From Cordilura impudica (lineage: Eukaryota; Arthropoda; Insecta; Diptera; Scathophagidae), in NCBI GenBank assembly GCA_963682025.1, contig OY821521.1, positions 166,894,709 through 166,958,708 on the forward strand: a stretch of 64,000 nt of DNA, read 5' to 3'. The notes beneath the pieces are model-generated. The model made no database searches, was not told where the DNA came from, and saw nothing but the letters and a program-made list of their open reading frames with translations. This document shows, piece by piece, positions 1 through 13,039 of the stretch. Position numbers and translations under genes: made by a program. The first letter of the stretch is position 1. Each line of letters begins with the position of its first letter.

Positions 1-1469
1 AATATAAATTGCAAATGTTATGTTTTCTTTTGATGAAACTATCCTTGGCACAAATAAATGGTTATAACTATTAAGGCATGTGTATATACATATACTCGTA
101 TACATAGATAAATACAACTGAACAAAAAGCATGACTTATAAATTATTATATGAGTAAAAAAAATGTAGTTAAACAAACAGTAAAACCAATTAGAAATCAT
201 GAATTTTAAAAACACAAATTCAATTTCAGGGAAATTCATAAAAATGTACTTTATTTTATAAATAATACAAACAAAAATATATAGATTATAAAAAAACATT
301 ACGTTTACACATTCAATAAATTACCCTAAAGTCATTACTGTTTGAATGTACAATTTAAAAAAACACTCAGGAACATTGAAGGAAAACTGAATTGGCTCCA
401 CTGTAGATGTATAGTTTATATTTTATTTGATTTTCTTTGCTTTAAACTTTTCCTGTAGTTGTTGCCATCAACATATCATGCACTTACAAACAATATATAG
501 AAGAAGAACATTGATGCAAACAGGTGTGAAATGAATAGAAAGTACTCGTACACATACTTGAAGGTCACCATTGGCCTTGCTTGTTAATGGCAAATTTATG
601 ATTTGACCCATTTAAAAAATACAGAAAAAAGAAGCAAAATAACACTGTATAAAACACAAGGTTAGAGTTTCTAGTTTTGTAATAAAATTAACATTTTATC
701 AAAGACCTTGAAAGAGTTAAAAAGGCCACTACCATGTATACGTAATAAAATACAAAAAAAAATATTACTCATACGTAGTGGGGTACGAGTATTTCGCGAA
801 ATTGAAGATTTTATTCAATGGAGGCCAATGTTAAGAGTTGATAATATAATAAACTGGCTGGCATTCAATTTTCTAAGCACTCAGAGAGTGCATCATCAAA
901 AAATGCTACCAAAATATATTATTTTCAATGTTCTAAAAAATAAGAATCACAAATGATACAAATTTTATCATTATTACAACATTTTTATAAAAATTCGTCA
1001 GAAAGTTAAAAGGGAATCAGAAATGCCTTACAAATTATAGCTTTTTAAGTCTTTTATGCCCTCTTTGCAAAGAGAGGATTATATAAGATTTTTTAAAGTT
1101 CACATATTCATACATTCTATCAGAAAATTATTGGGAATTTGTCATATTGTTGTTATCAGAAATAACAATCAAAAATAATACTTATTTAACTATTATTTCA
1201 GAATTTTTATGAGAATTCTTCAGAGAGATAAAACGAATCAGAAATGGTTTCGAAAAGAAAACTTTTTATGAAAATAATACTCAAGTATGGAGAGGGTCAT
1301 TTTTAAAGGAAAATACTTTTTGTTCAGATATGTTAAGTTTATTAGATACCGCTCCCAATATAGATGAATATTTTGTAAAGAATTAACCAATAAAAAGCTA
1401 TTATAATGAAAATCTTTTACTGGAATTAAATAAAAAAAGATAGTTTAAGATAATAAACAATAAAAGTTA
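1..1469. other. AT-rich region without a recognised gene
   Basis: No coding exon with convincing codon structure or splice sites was seen on either strand. Short open frames here, including an 82-codon one at 708-956, are AT-rich and resemble no family I know. If the synaptogyrin exon further right is genuine, this stretch could be its first intron, because that gene runs leftwards out of the window. Confidence 0.5.
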
Positions 1470-1834
1470 CTAGCAGAGCCCAGCCCTCAAAATTCGAGTG
1501 CAAATTTTAGGAAATTTTATTTTTTCTTTCACAAATAATTTTATAAGAGCCTAAAGGTATGCTAATAAAGTTTAGCCAATTCACAATTCTACACAAATTT
1601 AATAAACACACACACAGCATTGTATAGTTTTTTATTTGAATATTAAGTATGTGTTAGTAGGAACTTTTAATGAATTTTACTCAAAAAAAATTTACAAGAT
1701 GGTGCAGATCTGTAAATGTGGTGAAAATCTGCAAATAAATACCTTTCAAATGGTATAATTTTTGCCAAAATCGGTTGGTAATTGAAGGTGTAGAGTGTGT
1801 CATAAAAAATTGCCTTGCCTATTGATATTATAGA
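1470..1834 (-). mobile_element. Non-autonomous Helitron (family B), copy 1
   Basis: On the minus strand this copy starts A|TCTATAATAT and ends with a short hairpin, then CTAG followed by T. A 5' TC, a 3' stem-loop and a terminal CTRR inserted between A and T are the Helitron signature. Related copies in this window lie at 26852-27231, 37786-38137, 36357-36601, 61478-61854 and 63750-64000. The hairpin arms are slightly decayed here. No Rep/helicase coding sequence is present, so it would depend on an autonomous partner. Confidence 0.75.
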
Positions 1835-1858
1835 TTTATAATTACGTTTCTAGTGTTA

Positions 1859-1925
1859 ACAAGTAAGATTGTTATTCGTCTTTTCCGAATCTTTGATACC
1901 CTCCACCTGTTTGTCTTTAGCAAAA
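1859..1925 (-). mobile_element. DINE-1/mini-me-like element (family C), terminal fragment
   Basis: Reads AACAAGTAAG, then a hairpin-like pair (CCGAATC and its partner), then GATACCCTCCACCTG. It is the reverse complement of the conserved end seen at 5960-6014 and 60420-60483. Only the end is recognisable; the adjacent sequence has diverged. Confidence 0.55.
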
Positions 1926-2249
1926 TATTACAACCAATATTGGTTACGGGTATCTCATTAAAACTGTTGCCGATACTGAAACTTTAAATTCGCATACCAA
2001 TTAAATTTTAAGTTAACTTTTTGCTTTTTGGCCAGTTTTAATAAAATTTTTTCACAAAATACAATGATCTACAGAAATAATTAATTACTATCTGAAAAAT
2101 TTCATTATCTTTCTCTTACTAGAATAGAAAACCTAAAAGGTATTTTTTTAAAGGGTACTTTTTTAAAAAAGGTACTTTTTACTTTTAGAGAAAAGGTACC
2201 TGTTAAGGAAAAAAAAATGCTTTATTAGAGATTACATTTTTCTTTCATA

Positions 2250-2850
2250 TGGCGTTTTTTATACCCTCCACTCCAGTGTGAAGAGGGTATATATAAGTTT
2301 GTCATTCCGTTTGTAATAATTAGAAAAAAATATTTGAACCCCATAAAATATATATATTTGTGATCCTTACAACAACCGGAGTTGATATATCGATGTCCGT
2401 CTGTCCGTCTGTCCGTCTGTGGAAATCACAATGACGGCATCAATCGGGCAGCTAGGGTACTCGTTGATATAGAAAATGATTCATTAACATCCTGAGAAGT
2501 TTGCTATTTGAAATCGTCCAAATCGGTCAAGCAGGGCCCGAGATTTGAATAAAGAACTAAAAAAGTCTTCAAAAAATATAATTTTCTATGTTGTTCTTGT
2601 CACGATCACGTCCTCAATAGGATAGCTAAGGTGATTATTTTTAGTGAGAATGATTCATAAATTCATGGGAAGATTTCTATTTCAAAAATCATTAAAATCG
2701 GTGGAACAGGTCCATGAAAATCTCTGAAAAAGTAAAAAAAAAAATTAAAAATATGATGTTTCTATATTGTTCTTGTTGTTATTCTAAATGTTGTATTGTT
2801 GTCATAGCTGGACTTGTTGTTTTTGTGGTCGTTGTAGTAATAATATAATA
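2250..2850 (+). mobile_element. DINE-1/mini-me-like element (family C), partial
   Basis: Begins TTTTTTATACCCTCCACTCC, followed by an AGAGGGTATATATAAGTTTG block and then a (GTCY)n tract at about 2395-2421. This matches the beginning of the better-preserved copy at 27257. GTCY proto-microsatellites are a known hallmark of dipteran mini-me/DINE-1 elements. The far end could not be placed, so the right border is approximate. Confidence 0.55.
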
Positions 2851-2939
2851 AAAACTAACCCTTTGTAAATTTTTTATCAACTCTGGTAGAAAAATTTTAA
2901 AGTTTCCATTGTTTTGGCATCACTAAAAAAAATTTACTA

Positions 2940-3068
2940 CATCATTTCTGTCATTGCCACGAGCATGCCTGCAAAGTTTCAGATCGATTGGGTCACGGGA
3001 AAGGGGTTAAAATCGATCCAAAAATTTTTCGACAAGCAGACTACGAGTTAATATAAAGGGAGTAAAAA
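2940..3068 (+). repeat. Dispersed repeat E, copy 1
   Basis: A block beginning near GCCACGAGCATGCCTGCAAA and ending near TATAAAGGGAGTAAAA recurs with few changes at 56195-56330. Function is unknown. It is probably the internal part of a decayed transposon rather than a gene, because no reading frame is conserved. Confidence 0.6.
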
Positions 3069-3069
3069 T

Positions 3070-4850
3070 TCACCAGCATCTAAAGCAAATATTGCTAAAA
3101 TATGTACCTAGTTGTTAATAAAAAAAAAAACAATGTAAATTTAGCAAAAAAAATTTTTATATATTAATTTATTTAAAGAGAAAAACACAAAAATAAGGTT
3201 TGATGTTGTATTTTTTGTGTGTAATATTTACATATACATACATACACATATTAAATAATACAAATAATATACATATATTCTATATACATATGTATATCCA
3301 TAATAACTGCATATTAGAAATAAATCGGTATATTATTTTATTTACATAAAAATCTGCAATATTTTGTTGTGGGGAAAATACATTTATTTTGCATTAACAG
3401 AGTGTCACTTCATTTTGCTCAGCGTTACTATGCCACAGTAGATGGCGCCACAATTTTTGTTCTAATTAGCTTTGCAATAGTTATTTCAAATAGACATCAT
3501 ACAGCACAATGTTAAGAGTATAGACGGGCTGGTCTTTTATTATTTCATACGTTTTTTCAATATTCTTTTACAAATATGAACATAAGTTTGGCATACTAAC
3601 TTTTTGTTGTCTTTACAAAATAGAGTTACCGAGTTCATCAATGAGAAAATCATATCAATCAATCAAATCATATCGGAAATAATAATTTTAAATTTAGAAG
3701 ACATCAATTGCATCAAATTCCAAAAAAAAAACACCAAATATATTTACATTTAAAAAATGTTTACATTAAAAAAATATTGGCATTGGCATAATAGCTTTTC
3801 AGTAACTTCTCTTAACGATAGTCGAATCGTTAAAAAAAAGAAAATAGCAAAATTATCAGTAAAATTTTAAACGATATTCGTTATTGTTAAAGTCAGCTGT
3901 TGTTGTTATCTAAACGATAACCATTTTTGTGTTGTTTATTCAATCGATAAAAACTTAAATTTTTAGGTTGAAATGTCGTCATACATAAATAAAAATCATA
4001 AAATAGTGAAAATATTTTGCTTTTATTAAAAAACTTTTTTATATAAATAAAAAAATTAAATAGCATATTCAATTCATTATTTCATTTTCAAATAAATAAA
4101 CAGAAATATTAGTAAAAAAAATAGAGATATTAAACATAAACATAAAATCATTCTGTCAAACACGAAGTAATTTGATTTTTCTATTCTTCTTTTTGTTTTT
4201 CGATTATTTTGACAGAGATGCCACTCGTTTACAATTTAAATAAATAGAGAAATAGATTTGTCGACTGTCGTTAAGATGTATGTACTTAGTGAATCACTTA
4301 ATCCTTAGTACAAACAACAATAGCTGTCAATATATTTTGCCATTGTCGGATCATTGAAATTTACAGAATCGGACTACAGAAAACATTAATTTAAATTCAA
4401 TGAATTTTATAAAACCTCAAATGATATTTAAGAATTGCGAACATAAAAATTGTTACATAAATAAACGCAATTTGATGAGAATGTTATTTATATATAAATC
4501 TTCACAATTTTTTTTGGATGAATATCTGAAGTTCTTCAGAAAATAAAGATAACAAATTATTTTATTTACAATTTTTGCGATATTTGTTTTTTTTGCGTTT
4601 GGCATCCCTAATTTAATTATTTATTATTATAAATTTATTCTCTATGTTTTCCAAATATGGCAATATTTTTTTGAAAAAAAAAGTTGAGAGAGCTTTTTCG
4701 GTTATTATTTTGTTATCACATACAACGTGGATATCACATACAACAAGATATAAATCTTTTTAATTACAGTATATGATCTTATAATGATACAATCAATTTG
4801 TGATAGTAGTTACAATACTTTTAAGAAACAAGAAAAATATAAAAATAAAA
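3070..4850. other. AT-rich spacer, nothing recognised
   Basis: No exon, transposase fragment or clear repeat end was found. Simple A/T tracts and short direct repeats of TCGTTAAACGATA type are present but uninformative. Confidence 0.5.
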
Positions 4851-4859
4851 ATAATTTTA

Positions 4860-5690
4860 AGTTACTAAAGTATAAAAATATAAGTAAAAAATTAATACAT
4901 AATGGGAGAGTATAGAATATATAATATAATCACAAGTGAAACAATAATTAAGAAAGTTGAAAATTAGAGACCAAATCATTTTTAAACAATTCATTTTTAA
5001 ATTGAAAAGCGTTGTCTGTTATTTGTAAATTGTTGGGTAACGAGTTCCACAGACATATGGTATTTATAAAAAATTGCCAACTAGAGATTAATGTTCGATA
5101 TCGTAATTGAATAAGATTATTTCCTCTATTGGATCGTGCAAATTGAATGCGTTCAAATAAATAAGATGGTTCTTTGGTGTATATTACTTTGTGAAGTGGA
5201 ATTAATGATCTTATTTTTATTAAGGCCACGAGGTCAACTCCGTACAGAGACTTAGAATATTGAGAAGTTCCATCATATCTCTTTATACCATACACATAAC
5301 GTAAGATCGCATTGTAAGCTACTAATAATCTCCTTTTACTTTCTGAATCACAAAAAGCAAAAATCTCACAATCATATAGTAACTTCGGCATAATGAAAGT
5401 TTTCGCGAGAAGCACATGAAAGGTGTAGGATGTTGTATAGGGTACAACGTTCTTAGCATTACAAATATTTTTCCAGATGCAGAATTAATCTGATTGTTCC
5501 ACGTGAGCGATTTATTAAAAATGATTCCCAGATTCCTAGCAGATTCCACGATTTCAATATTCTGATTACCTAATGATACTGGAATATCTCTAGGGATGGT
5601 TTGATTTCTTTGAGTGATAACTAAACATTTTGATTTTTTTTTGGATTTAAGTAAAGTCCATTTGAAGAAGCCCATTCAAATATTATATTG
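4860..5690 (-). mobile_element. LINE (non-LTR retrotransposon) reverse transcriptase 3' fragment, frameshifted
   Basis: Two overlapping minus-strand frames (5675 to 5322 and 5415 to 4948) together read as the C-terminal part of a non-LTR reverse transcriptase. The first contains an ARNLGIIFNKSLTWNNQI block, matching the LGI.FD..L.W..HI motif just after the catalytic palm in CR1/Jockey-type LINEs. The second contains the late ...TICLWNSLPNNL...FK..L motif near the RT C-terminus. The two parts are in different frames, so there is a frameshift around 5325-5415. No endonuclease or full palm domain is present upstream, as expected for a 5'-truncated insertion. An A-rich stretch follows on the minus strand. 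Confidence 0.75.
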
Positions 5691-5939
5691 AGATCCTCAT
5701 TAAGCTTTTCAGTGCATTCACGAATTCATCATTTTTTCATATATGGCCGCAATGAAGAAATATTTGGCCAGTTAAAAGCCAAAAAAGCACGATTTAATGC
5801 AACCATTACCTTTGCAATCGAAGTTAGGGCGAGCTATTTAATTATCAAAAACTAAATTAAACGAGAAGTTATGTCATATAACCGGAAACGCATGCATATA
5901 GGAAATGCATGCATATTTTTCCAATATTTTGTTTACATT

Positions 5940-6016
5940 TATCATCAATACTCAAACTGAGGTGGAGGGTATCAAAGATTCGGCACAGCCGAATTTAACA
6001 CTCTTACTTGTTTTAT
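5940..6016 (+). mobile_element. DINE-like family C terminal hairpin fragment
   Basis: Contains GGTGGAGGGTATCAAAGATT, a stem-loop formed by ATTCGGC and GCCGAAT around an ACA loop, then TTAACACTCTTACTTG. The same order of AGGGTAT, hairpin and TCTTACTTG closes the other family C copies. Upstream sequence to 5690 shows no recognisable element body. Confidence 0.6.
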
Positions 6017-6119
6017 TATATCGTGTATGTAATATAACCATACACATACCCTCGGAAAGCAAGTGTCACAACTACAATGATTACGACCATAAGAAAAATT
6101 CCAACATATACATTAGGGT

Positions 6120-6610
6120 GGAATAAAATTATGAGGCGGAAATTCATATTGGTTATTTCAGTTGACCTTGGAGCGGGATTGTTGCTTTTTGATCAGATAA
6201 CGATAACAATTCTTCGTGAGAAATTATTATCTTCAGGTTCCTTTTTAACTCTTTCTTTTAACTCATACTCTCTGTCTGTCTGACTGTCTGTCGTGGGGCA
6301 ACCCCATTCCCCCTTATCCAATTGTTCTGAAACTTGGGCCATAGTCTTGCTGTGACTACAGATTAATTTTGGAGTAGTCACGCACAGCCACGCATAGTCA
6401 CGCACAGTCACGGAGTGATCAAAATGTCATTTCCCCTCATCCGATCGATTTGAAACTTGGTCCATACACTTTCTGTACAAAAATGATAAAAAATGATTAA
6501 CTTTGACTTAGTCGTGCACAGTTACGCATGTTCAAGCGCAGCCACGGAGAGATTTAAAATGGATTTCCCATCTACTACTGACAAAGAAAATATCAAGTAA
6601 CCTGATCTGT
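6120..6610 (-). repeat. Dispersed family D repeat with GTGACTGTGCGTGAC motif units
   Basis: On the minus strand this reads as repeats of a unit with the GTGACTGTGCGTGACTA core, a drug-like ...CAAGTTTC.GATC.ATCGGATGAGGGGAAATG segment, and a (CAGA)n/GAGAGTATGAGTTAAAAG block. The same order of blocks appears on the plus strand at 20930-21570, and a single unit at 14930-15075. Short open frames across it are by-products of the repeat. The family is unidentified and probably a non-autonomous DNA transposon with internal tandem units. Confidence 0.6.
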
Positions 6611-6614
6611 GTTT

Positions 6615-8290
6615 GCATAAAATACGAATAAAATTATAAGTTACGTGTTTGGAACTGAAGGACAAACTATCACCGTTTGAAATCATTATGAAGGTTTAAA
6701 AAAGCAACGCAAAGATAAAGAAGGAAAAAGTTTACAAAAAGTGTTAGAAAATCTAAAAAATATATCAAATTTGTTACGTACATATATAAAAAATAGTAAA
6801 ACTAATAAAAGAATTAATACATGAAGACAGATATACCAATTTACTATTAAAACCATTACCAAATCATCAGTTGTTGGCAGGAAAATATCCATCAGAAAAT
6901 AAGTTGTTAAGTGCTTCAATAGTCTCAACTCTAACTGCTTCGTCATTACCATTGAATCTAATATAAACTAAGCCTCGAGTAGTGTATGCTGTTTTTATCA
7001 GCCCTTTCTTTTTATATTCAATTGCAGATCAAAGTATTTTATTTATTATGACGTAGAATGTGCGATCTTTATAATCCGTTTATATGACAGTTTGAGTCTT
7101 TATTCGAATTTCTGTACATTAAAAAAATTTTTCGGTATGGTAAAATAAGAAACATTGTGAAATCAATATTTAGTACTCATTTTTCTGCCTAATCGTAATA
7201 CGTATAATATATTTACGATATTACGCATTCACCGACTCACCATTGTCAGTGAGGAAAGTAACTATAAATCATCATTACGATTAAATTTATATTTTTTTTT
7301 AGTAATTTTACAAGAAATGTAACTAGGGCATATCCCATTTTATTGGTGTTTTATATATAAAATGTATTTAGTCGTTTTAAAATATCAAATAACTTAGACG
7401 ATATTCTCCTTGACCCTTTTAGCAATCTTTGTATGTGAAGTCATTTTTACATTTTGTTAAATTAAGTAGAAGTAACATAAAAGAGTAAACACTTAAGCAT
7501 TTCAATCAATTATGCTAAACTTTTAAAGAAATACATTTTCTACTACTTACTAAAATAATCCATATCCTCCAATTTTCCTTTGTATTCCTAAAAATAAAAA
7601 ATTTCAGTGTACATTTATTTTATAGTATGTTAGTACCATTTCTTTCCTCTTTTATCCACTTAAGAGTATGTATGTGTTGTCCTACATCACGTTTGTTCCC
7701 TTTTTTTTCTGTTCTCAGCACTTTCAGTTGTTTTATATTTCGGTTTCTTTGTCGAACACATTAAATTTCTTATTATAGCATACTGCTGTTAAAATTTTCA
7801 AACATTTATAAATATACGACAAGGCCATATAAGACATGTATTTTACATATACCTACTCATACTTGTATATAGAGCACAAAAGTGGGTATTTAGAAAACTA
7901 TATTTGAATGAAAAATTACAACGCCCAATAGCTTATAACGAATGCGATTTGTGTACCAGTAAAACTCTAACTTTTATAAAGTCGCTTTCATTTTCTTTTT
8001 ATAATAATAATTTAAACAGATTTTGGGAGAGGGTAGTTAATTTGGTTTAATAGAAATAGATTGTTCGAATAGCTTGGTATTGTAATAAAAACTAAACATC
8101 GGTCCGTATGTGTTCTTTTCTTACTAAATTCACATAACGTATACGTTATAAGCTTTCAAATGTCGGTGTTAATAATGATTGAATATTAAACAGCAATATT
8201 GCGGTGTTTGCTAATGTTAATTTTAGTTATGATCTAATTTTTAATATATAAAATTGTGTACTTTCATCCTTTTCTTTATAAGGAAATAAA
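6615..8290. other. AT-rich spacer, nothing recognised
   Basis: No exon or transposon end was recognised. Short minus-strand open frames at 6686-6952 are hydrophobic low-complexity and unsupported. Confidence 0.45.
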
Positions 8291-8296
8291 AAAAAA

Positions 8297-8385
8297 AACA
8301 AGTAAGAAAATTATAGTTAGTCAAAACCGACTATAGATTACCCTATACCAAGAATACACAAAGTGCGGCACCCTATCATGTTTGG
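8297..8385 (+). mobile_element. DINE-like family A, 5' end fragment
   Basis: Starts ACAAGTAAGAAAATTATAGT, has a degraded version of the family A hairpin (TAGT.GGTC...GACTATA), and then ACCCTATACC. It matches the start of the complete copies at 33224, 47358 and 62153. The remainder is absent or too diverged to follow. Confidence 0.55.
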
Positions 8386-8676
8386 TATGGCCTTTTGATA
8401 TACTGTAAATTTAATACAAATTGCCAAAAAAAAATATCATTTAGAACACATTTCCGCATTTACAAATTGTTTATCTTACTTTTAAATATAATCGAGATTT
8501 AACCAGGGACCGTAAATAACAGTTATCCAGACAATTTAAGTTCAAAAAATCTCCATGTTATAGTTGACGGAGACCTATACTGTCAAATACCAATAGATTC
8601 GTATTGAAGTGCTCTTTCAGAATCTATGGTGATCTTCAAAAATGATCTCAACTCCACAGTTAAGAGTTATTTTTCA

Positions 8677-11111
8677 ATGAAACTCTTAAAAAAAGTTTTA
8701 TTTTGCCGTCATAAAATAAAACTCTTTTGGGGAATTTTATTTTTTCCGTCTATAAGAAAACTCGTTTTGTTTATTTTCTTCTTTTTTTATAGTATGTTTT
8801 TTATTGAGTCTATCTGATATAAAATAAAATAAAACTCTTATGAAGAGCTTTACTTTTTCTCTCTAAAATAAAACTCATTTTGTTTATTTATAGTGTGTGT
8901 AGTAATTTAAACAAAATTTTATTTGTTTAATTTTACGAACATAACTTTTTCTAAATTTTCTGCAGAAAGATTTGAACGCAGGTCGCTCAACACCAATTTA
9001 AGAGCAGAAAATGCTCTTTCCACTCTTACTCATTGCACTGTTTTGGCCAATTTATATAAAAACGGATATTGAATTTTGTTTCGCCTCCCAGAATTCAAAA
9101 AGAGGTTTATCAATCGATAACGGCCTTGGAGAAAAATTATCGATTTCATAGAAAGGTTTTTTTCTCTCATCCTCGTTATCATTTTCTTCGCTTTCTTATT
9201 CTCTACCTGCCTTTAAGGAATTCAAATACTGTCGCAAAAGCGATGGTTGAGACTGAGATATATAGCAAACACCCGGCGAAGATGGAATAACTACCGGTGA
9301 AGATGGTAAAGCTTCCCTGCTCGTCGACGGTCGATCATCGCATTAGTTATTTATCTGCAAAGAGGAAAACAAATAAAACGGATTTATAGAAAAAGATTGA
9401 TAAAATATTTTTAAAAACTTACTTGCTCCTCCAACTGCAAAATCCGAACAATCACTTCTTTAAAATGGGTTCGAGCACAAATTAATTTAAAAGGCTCCTT
9501 CGCTATGATGCTCTGGAGACGCGGATCCAAATATAAAGCTGCAAGGAGTTTTGGATTTTTTAACAGCATTATCTCACGCCGTTCAACTTTTCTAAAAATT
9601 CAGAGCTGTCGGGCTTCCGCTGAACTTCAAGCTTCATTTGAAGCCATATTTTGAAAAAATCGCTGAAAAAAATTGCTCTTCTTGAAACTTTTGCGTGGCG
9701 ACGTCTACAGGCTCAAAAAGGGCTAATAAGGCTTCCATATTTTCCCATTCTGACTGACCTAGATTAAGCGCGGCATCGACATTTTTCAAGCAGAAGGATT
9801 TGTAGGGCATTAAACTTTTTATCGTAAAGTAGGTAGAATTCCATCGAGTCGGGACATCTATTGAAACTTGCGGTAAGATAAGATTACGAGTCTTGCTTCT
9901 AAAATAATTTTAAACTTTTTGTCTAAAAATTTCAATCATATTCATCTTGTGTACAACAAACCTGTAAGTAGGAGTTCGCAAGCCCTTCGCTAAACTTCGA
10001 AGGTGCGAATCAGCAAATCTTTATTAATAGTATCTAAATAGTCCTTAACAATAAGTTGCAGTGAATGAGCAGCACACTTCACTGATTGTACTGAAAATAC
10101 GGAGATTTCTCGTAGAAGGCCGCTAGAGACAGTGTAATTAGACTCGCTTCATCCTCCTCGCCGAATAATCTCACCATTTTTATCAGATTCCTGCCATTGT
10201 CCATTACAATTGTATATATTTGATTCTTTTCGATGCGAAAACCCTCCAAAATATTTTAAACTTTAGCTTTTTTAATTTGCGATATATTGTAAAACTGTAT
10301 GTTAAAACCCATTACGCTGCGTTGAAGTCTCGTGGCCATGTCGATTTTCAAAGACAGCAACTTATTTTTCAGTTTTGCTTCTAAGCAGCTTCTTTCGTTT
10401 TCGTATGCTTCATTAACTAACTCAGTTATATTTCTGGATGTAACTGCTGGGATACCAAGTCCACCGAAGAGTTGATTCGTAACGACCTTGAACGCATCTG
10501 AATCAAAAAAAAAGCAAATGGTAATTTTTCTGTTGTGACTAAATCAACACACGCTTTCTTCATTTCTTCAGGAGCCATTGTAACTGAAAATCTTTTTAAT
10601 TTCTTTTTATTCTCCTCATTATTCAGTTCCATGTTGTATTCCTGTTTATGCTTGTTGATTAAATGACGCTTTAAATTGGTAACATGATCACCTTTAAAAA
10701 CGCATTTACACAGCCAGCATACATGTAAATTTTCAACTTTTTCAAAAAAATTGCGACTCGTAATATCGGAATTGCGACCCATGTTCACGATTTGAACTTA
10801 TTGCGGAATTAAAATTAATAACTATTAATTATTAATTAAACATTCAATAAAAATATACGTGTGGTACCCACGCACTTACCTTACTATAGAAAACAAATTT
10901 GTATAGAAAACTAATTATCTTGCAATTATTATTTTTTACAATCAGAAGACTCAGAAGCAATCAATTTAATAATACAAATAATATTTAAAAATATTTTTTT
11001 ATTTGGGTGTCTATTTATATGAAATGACTTTTATTTTCTGACGAAAAAAAACTCCTCAAAAGGGTTTTATTTTATGACGGAAAAATAAAATTCTATTTTT
11101 AAGAGTTTCAT
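8677..11111 (-). mobile_element. hAT-superfamily DNA transposon with both terminal inverted repeats
   Basis: The ends are imperfect inverted repeats: the left reads ATGAAACTCTTAAAAA, the right is its complement ending TTAAGAGTTTCAT, and similar blocks follow with TTTTATTTT and CCGTCATAAAATAAAA. The minus strand between them carries a BED-type zinc finger at the N-terminal side (10788-10426). At the other end (about 9010-8940) a VERAFSALKLVLSDLRS-like block is characteristic of the hAT C-terminal dimerisation domain. The central region contains stop codons and frame breaks, so the transposase is inactive as it stands. No clear 8-bp target duplication was found. Confidence 0.75.
8940..10788 (-). 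pseudogene. Decayed hAT transposase with BED zinc finger
   Basis: The open part, 10788 to 10426, starts MNMGRNSDITSRNFFEKVEN and contains a BED-finger pattern: CWLC near residue 29, then ...LKRHLINKHK with the two histidines. This DNA-binding module is typical of hAT transposases. Further along the minus strand, separated by stops, translation near 9040-8940 gives a VRVERAFSALKL...LSAENL block, the hAT dimerisation region. The reading frame between them is broken several times. It is a transposase relic, not a host gene, because it sits exactly between matching inverted repeats. Confidence 0.7.
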
Positions 11112-11547
11112 GCGACCCTTTTTTTAACTTTAGATAGGTTTTTTTTTCTAAACTCACAAAATAATTTTCATAAAAGAAGTTTTTTGATATCACTCATAAC
11201 CATTACGATCCCTGGATTTAACACATCAATGTAGTGCAAATATTTTTCTTGTTTTCTTCATTATTCAAATTTTTTGACATACCATTTTTATGGCCAAAAA
11301 TTCATGACATGCTACTAATATCACAAATTTAAAAAAAAAATGACTGCAGAAACGAAGCATGTTTTTTAACTAATCTGAATTCGAATCTGGCAAAAAAATT
11401 GGGCTATCACGTCTTGTTCATTTTTTATCACATGCTGGCAGTACTGCAAACAGTCAATACTACAGTCAATACACTACAATTTCCCATTATTAATTTGACA
11501 GAAGCCCACATTCATTCTAAATCTTCATAATAGTTAGTAGCGTTAGT

Positions 11548-11902
11548 CAGTTAGGGATTATTTTTGGACTACTGATTAATGGATACAATAAACACATACA
11601 AACCTAATTTGACTAAGATCTATGTGATAATTGGATCTTATGGCAATTTATGTCGATTTCATAGGGGTCATTTGTATGAGGACTAGGTCTGAACATAGAC
11701 CGAATATCACCAATTTCAACAGCGTTCATCTTGTAGCTGATAGAAGCTTATGTACCAAATTTCATCAAAATATATTTATATTTGCGACCTGTAGTTTGAT
11801 TAAAAGGTTTACATGGACACGCAGACGGACGGACGGACGGACGGACGGACGGACGGACATCGATAAATCGACTCAGAAAGTGATTCTGAAGAAATATTTT
11901 TT
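11548..11902 (+). mobile_element. DINE-like family A, left-truncated copy
   Basis: Matches the right half of the complete family A copies: GGACTACTGATTAATGGAT, the GGATCTTATGGCAATTTATG block, then a (GGAC)n tract (complement of GTCY) at 11825-11857 and a CTCAGAAAGTGATTCTGA block. It is followed immediately by an oppositely oriented copy, giving a head-to-head arrangement. Confidence 0.65.
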
Positions 11903-11913
11903 TATTTTTTAAA

Positions 11914-12664
11914 TTTTTATACCTTATACCACTATGTGGTCACAATATAATGACTTTGTGCTGATGTTTGTAACTACAAAAAATATCTGACCTATACCTT
12001 AGACTTTTATTATACCGATCGACTCGGAATCACTTTCTGAACTGTCTGTACGTCCGTCTGTCTGTCTGTGTGTCCATGTAAAATTTTAATCAAACTACAG
12101 CTCGCAAATATGAATATGTTTTGATGAAATTCGATATATAAGCTTCTGTCTACTGAAATTGGTGAAAATCGGTGCATGTTCAGACCTTGTCCCCATACAA
12201 ATGACCCCTATGAAATCGCCTTAACTTGTCGTCTCGTTCAAATTAGGATTGTGTGTGTTTATTACATCCATTAATCAGTAGTCCAAAAATTAATCCTTTA
12301 GTACAATTCGTAGTCATAGACCCCATATAAAGCTGCCTCCCGATCTTCACTTAAATCTATCAAAAAACAAAAACATTGCACAGATTTTTCTCAAATTTTG
12401 TTTCTTTATGTTTTTGCAAGATATAAGAGACTCTATCCAATATGGTCAAGATCGGTCCATTTTCCGACCTAGCCACCATATAAATACAGCATCCGAAATG
12501 AATTTTTTCTTATCCCAAAGCAAAACAAATAATAACAATGCCACTCAAATTTAGTATATGCTTATTTTCTATATTCAATTAATTGGATCTAAGAGAGTGT
12601 GCCCCTAAGCGCATGATATAGGGTATTGTATAGTCAGTCTAAGCCGACTATAATTTTCTTGCTT
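11914..12664 (-). mobile_element. DINE-1/mini-me-like element, family A (divergent copy)
   Basis: On the plus strand it starts TTTTTATACCTTATACCACT, carries a (GTCY)n tract at about 12050-12073, and ends GGGTATTGTATAGTC, a hairpin-forming block and TATAATTTTCTTGCTTG. These are the family A ends in reverse orientation. It is more diverged than copies 33224, 47358 and 62153, so it is older. Confidence 0.65.
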
Positions 12665-13039
12665 GTTTGTATCTCGAAAGCCGAAAATGATAGAAAAAAC
12701 CAATTGTAGATTCCGATTCAGCCCACCAAATTACTCTTGGAAAGATATTTGGTGGCTCCAGTCCAAAACTTTGTTTGCTAGTGTATTTAATAAGTATAAG
12801 AATTTTATCTAGGTTTTATATGTTTTTTTGTTTGTATTTGTTTTTTTTTTCTAAAGCGAAGACAAGCTAAAATTAGAGGTAAGAATATTAAGCAAAATTT
12901 TTAGTTAATTTTGTTTTTGATTGAATTAATTGTAATTTTGAAAAAAAAATAATTACTTATTAGCCCCACAAATTTACATTAGTTAAAAGAAAATTGGTAT
13001 CTGAAAGTAGAAAATATAATACATAGTTTTTGGACAAAT

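Noticed and set aside
708..956. 82-codon plus-strand frame as a gene
   Set aside because: No recognised motif or splice context, and composition is like the surrounding intergenic DNA.
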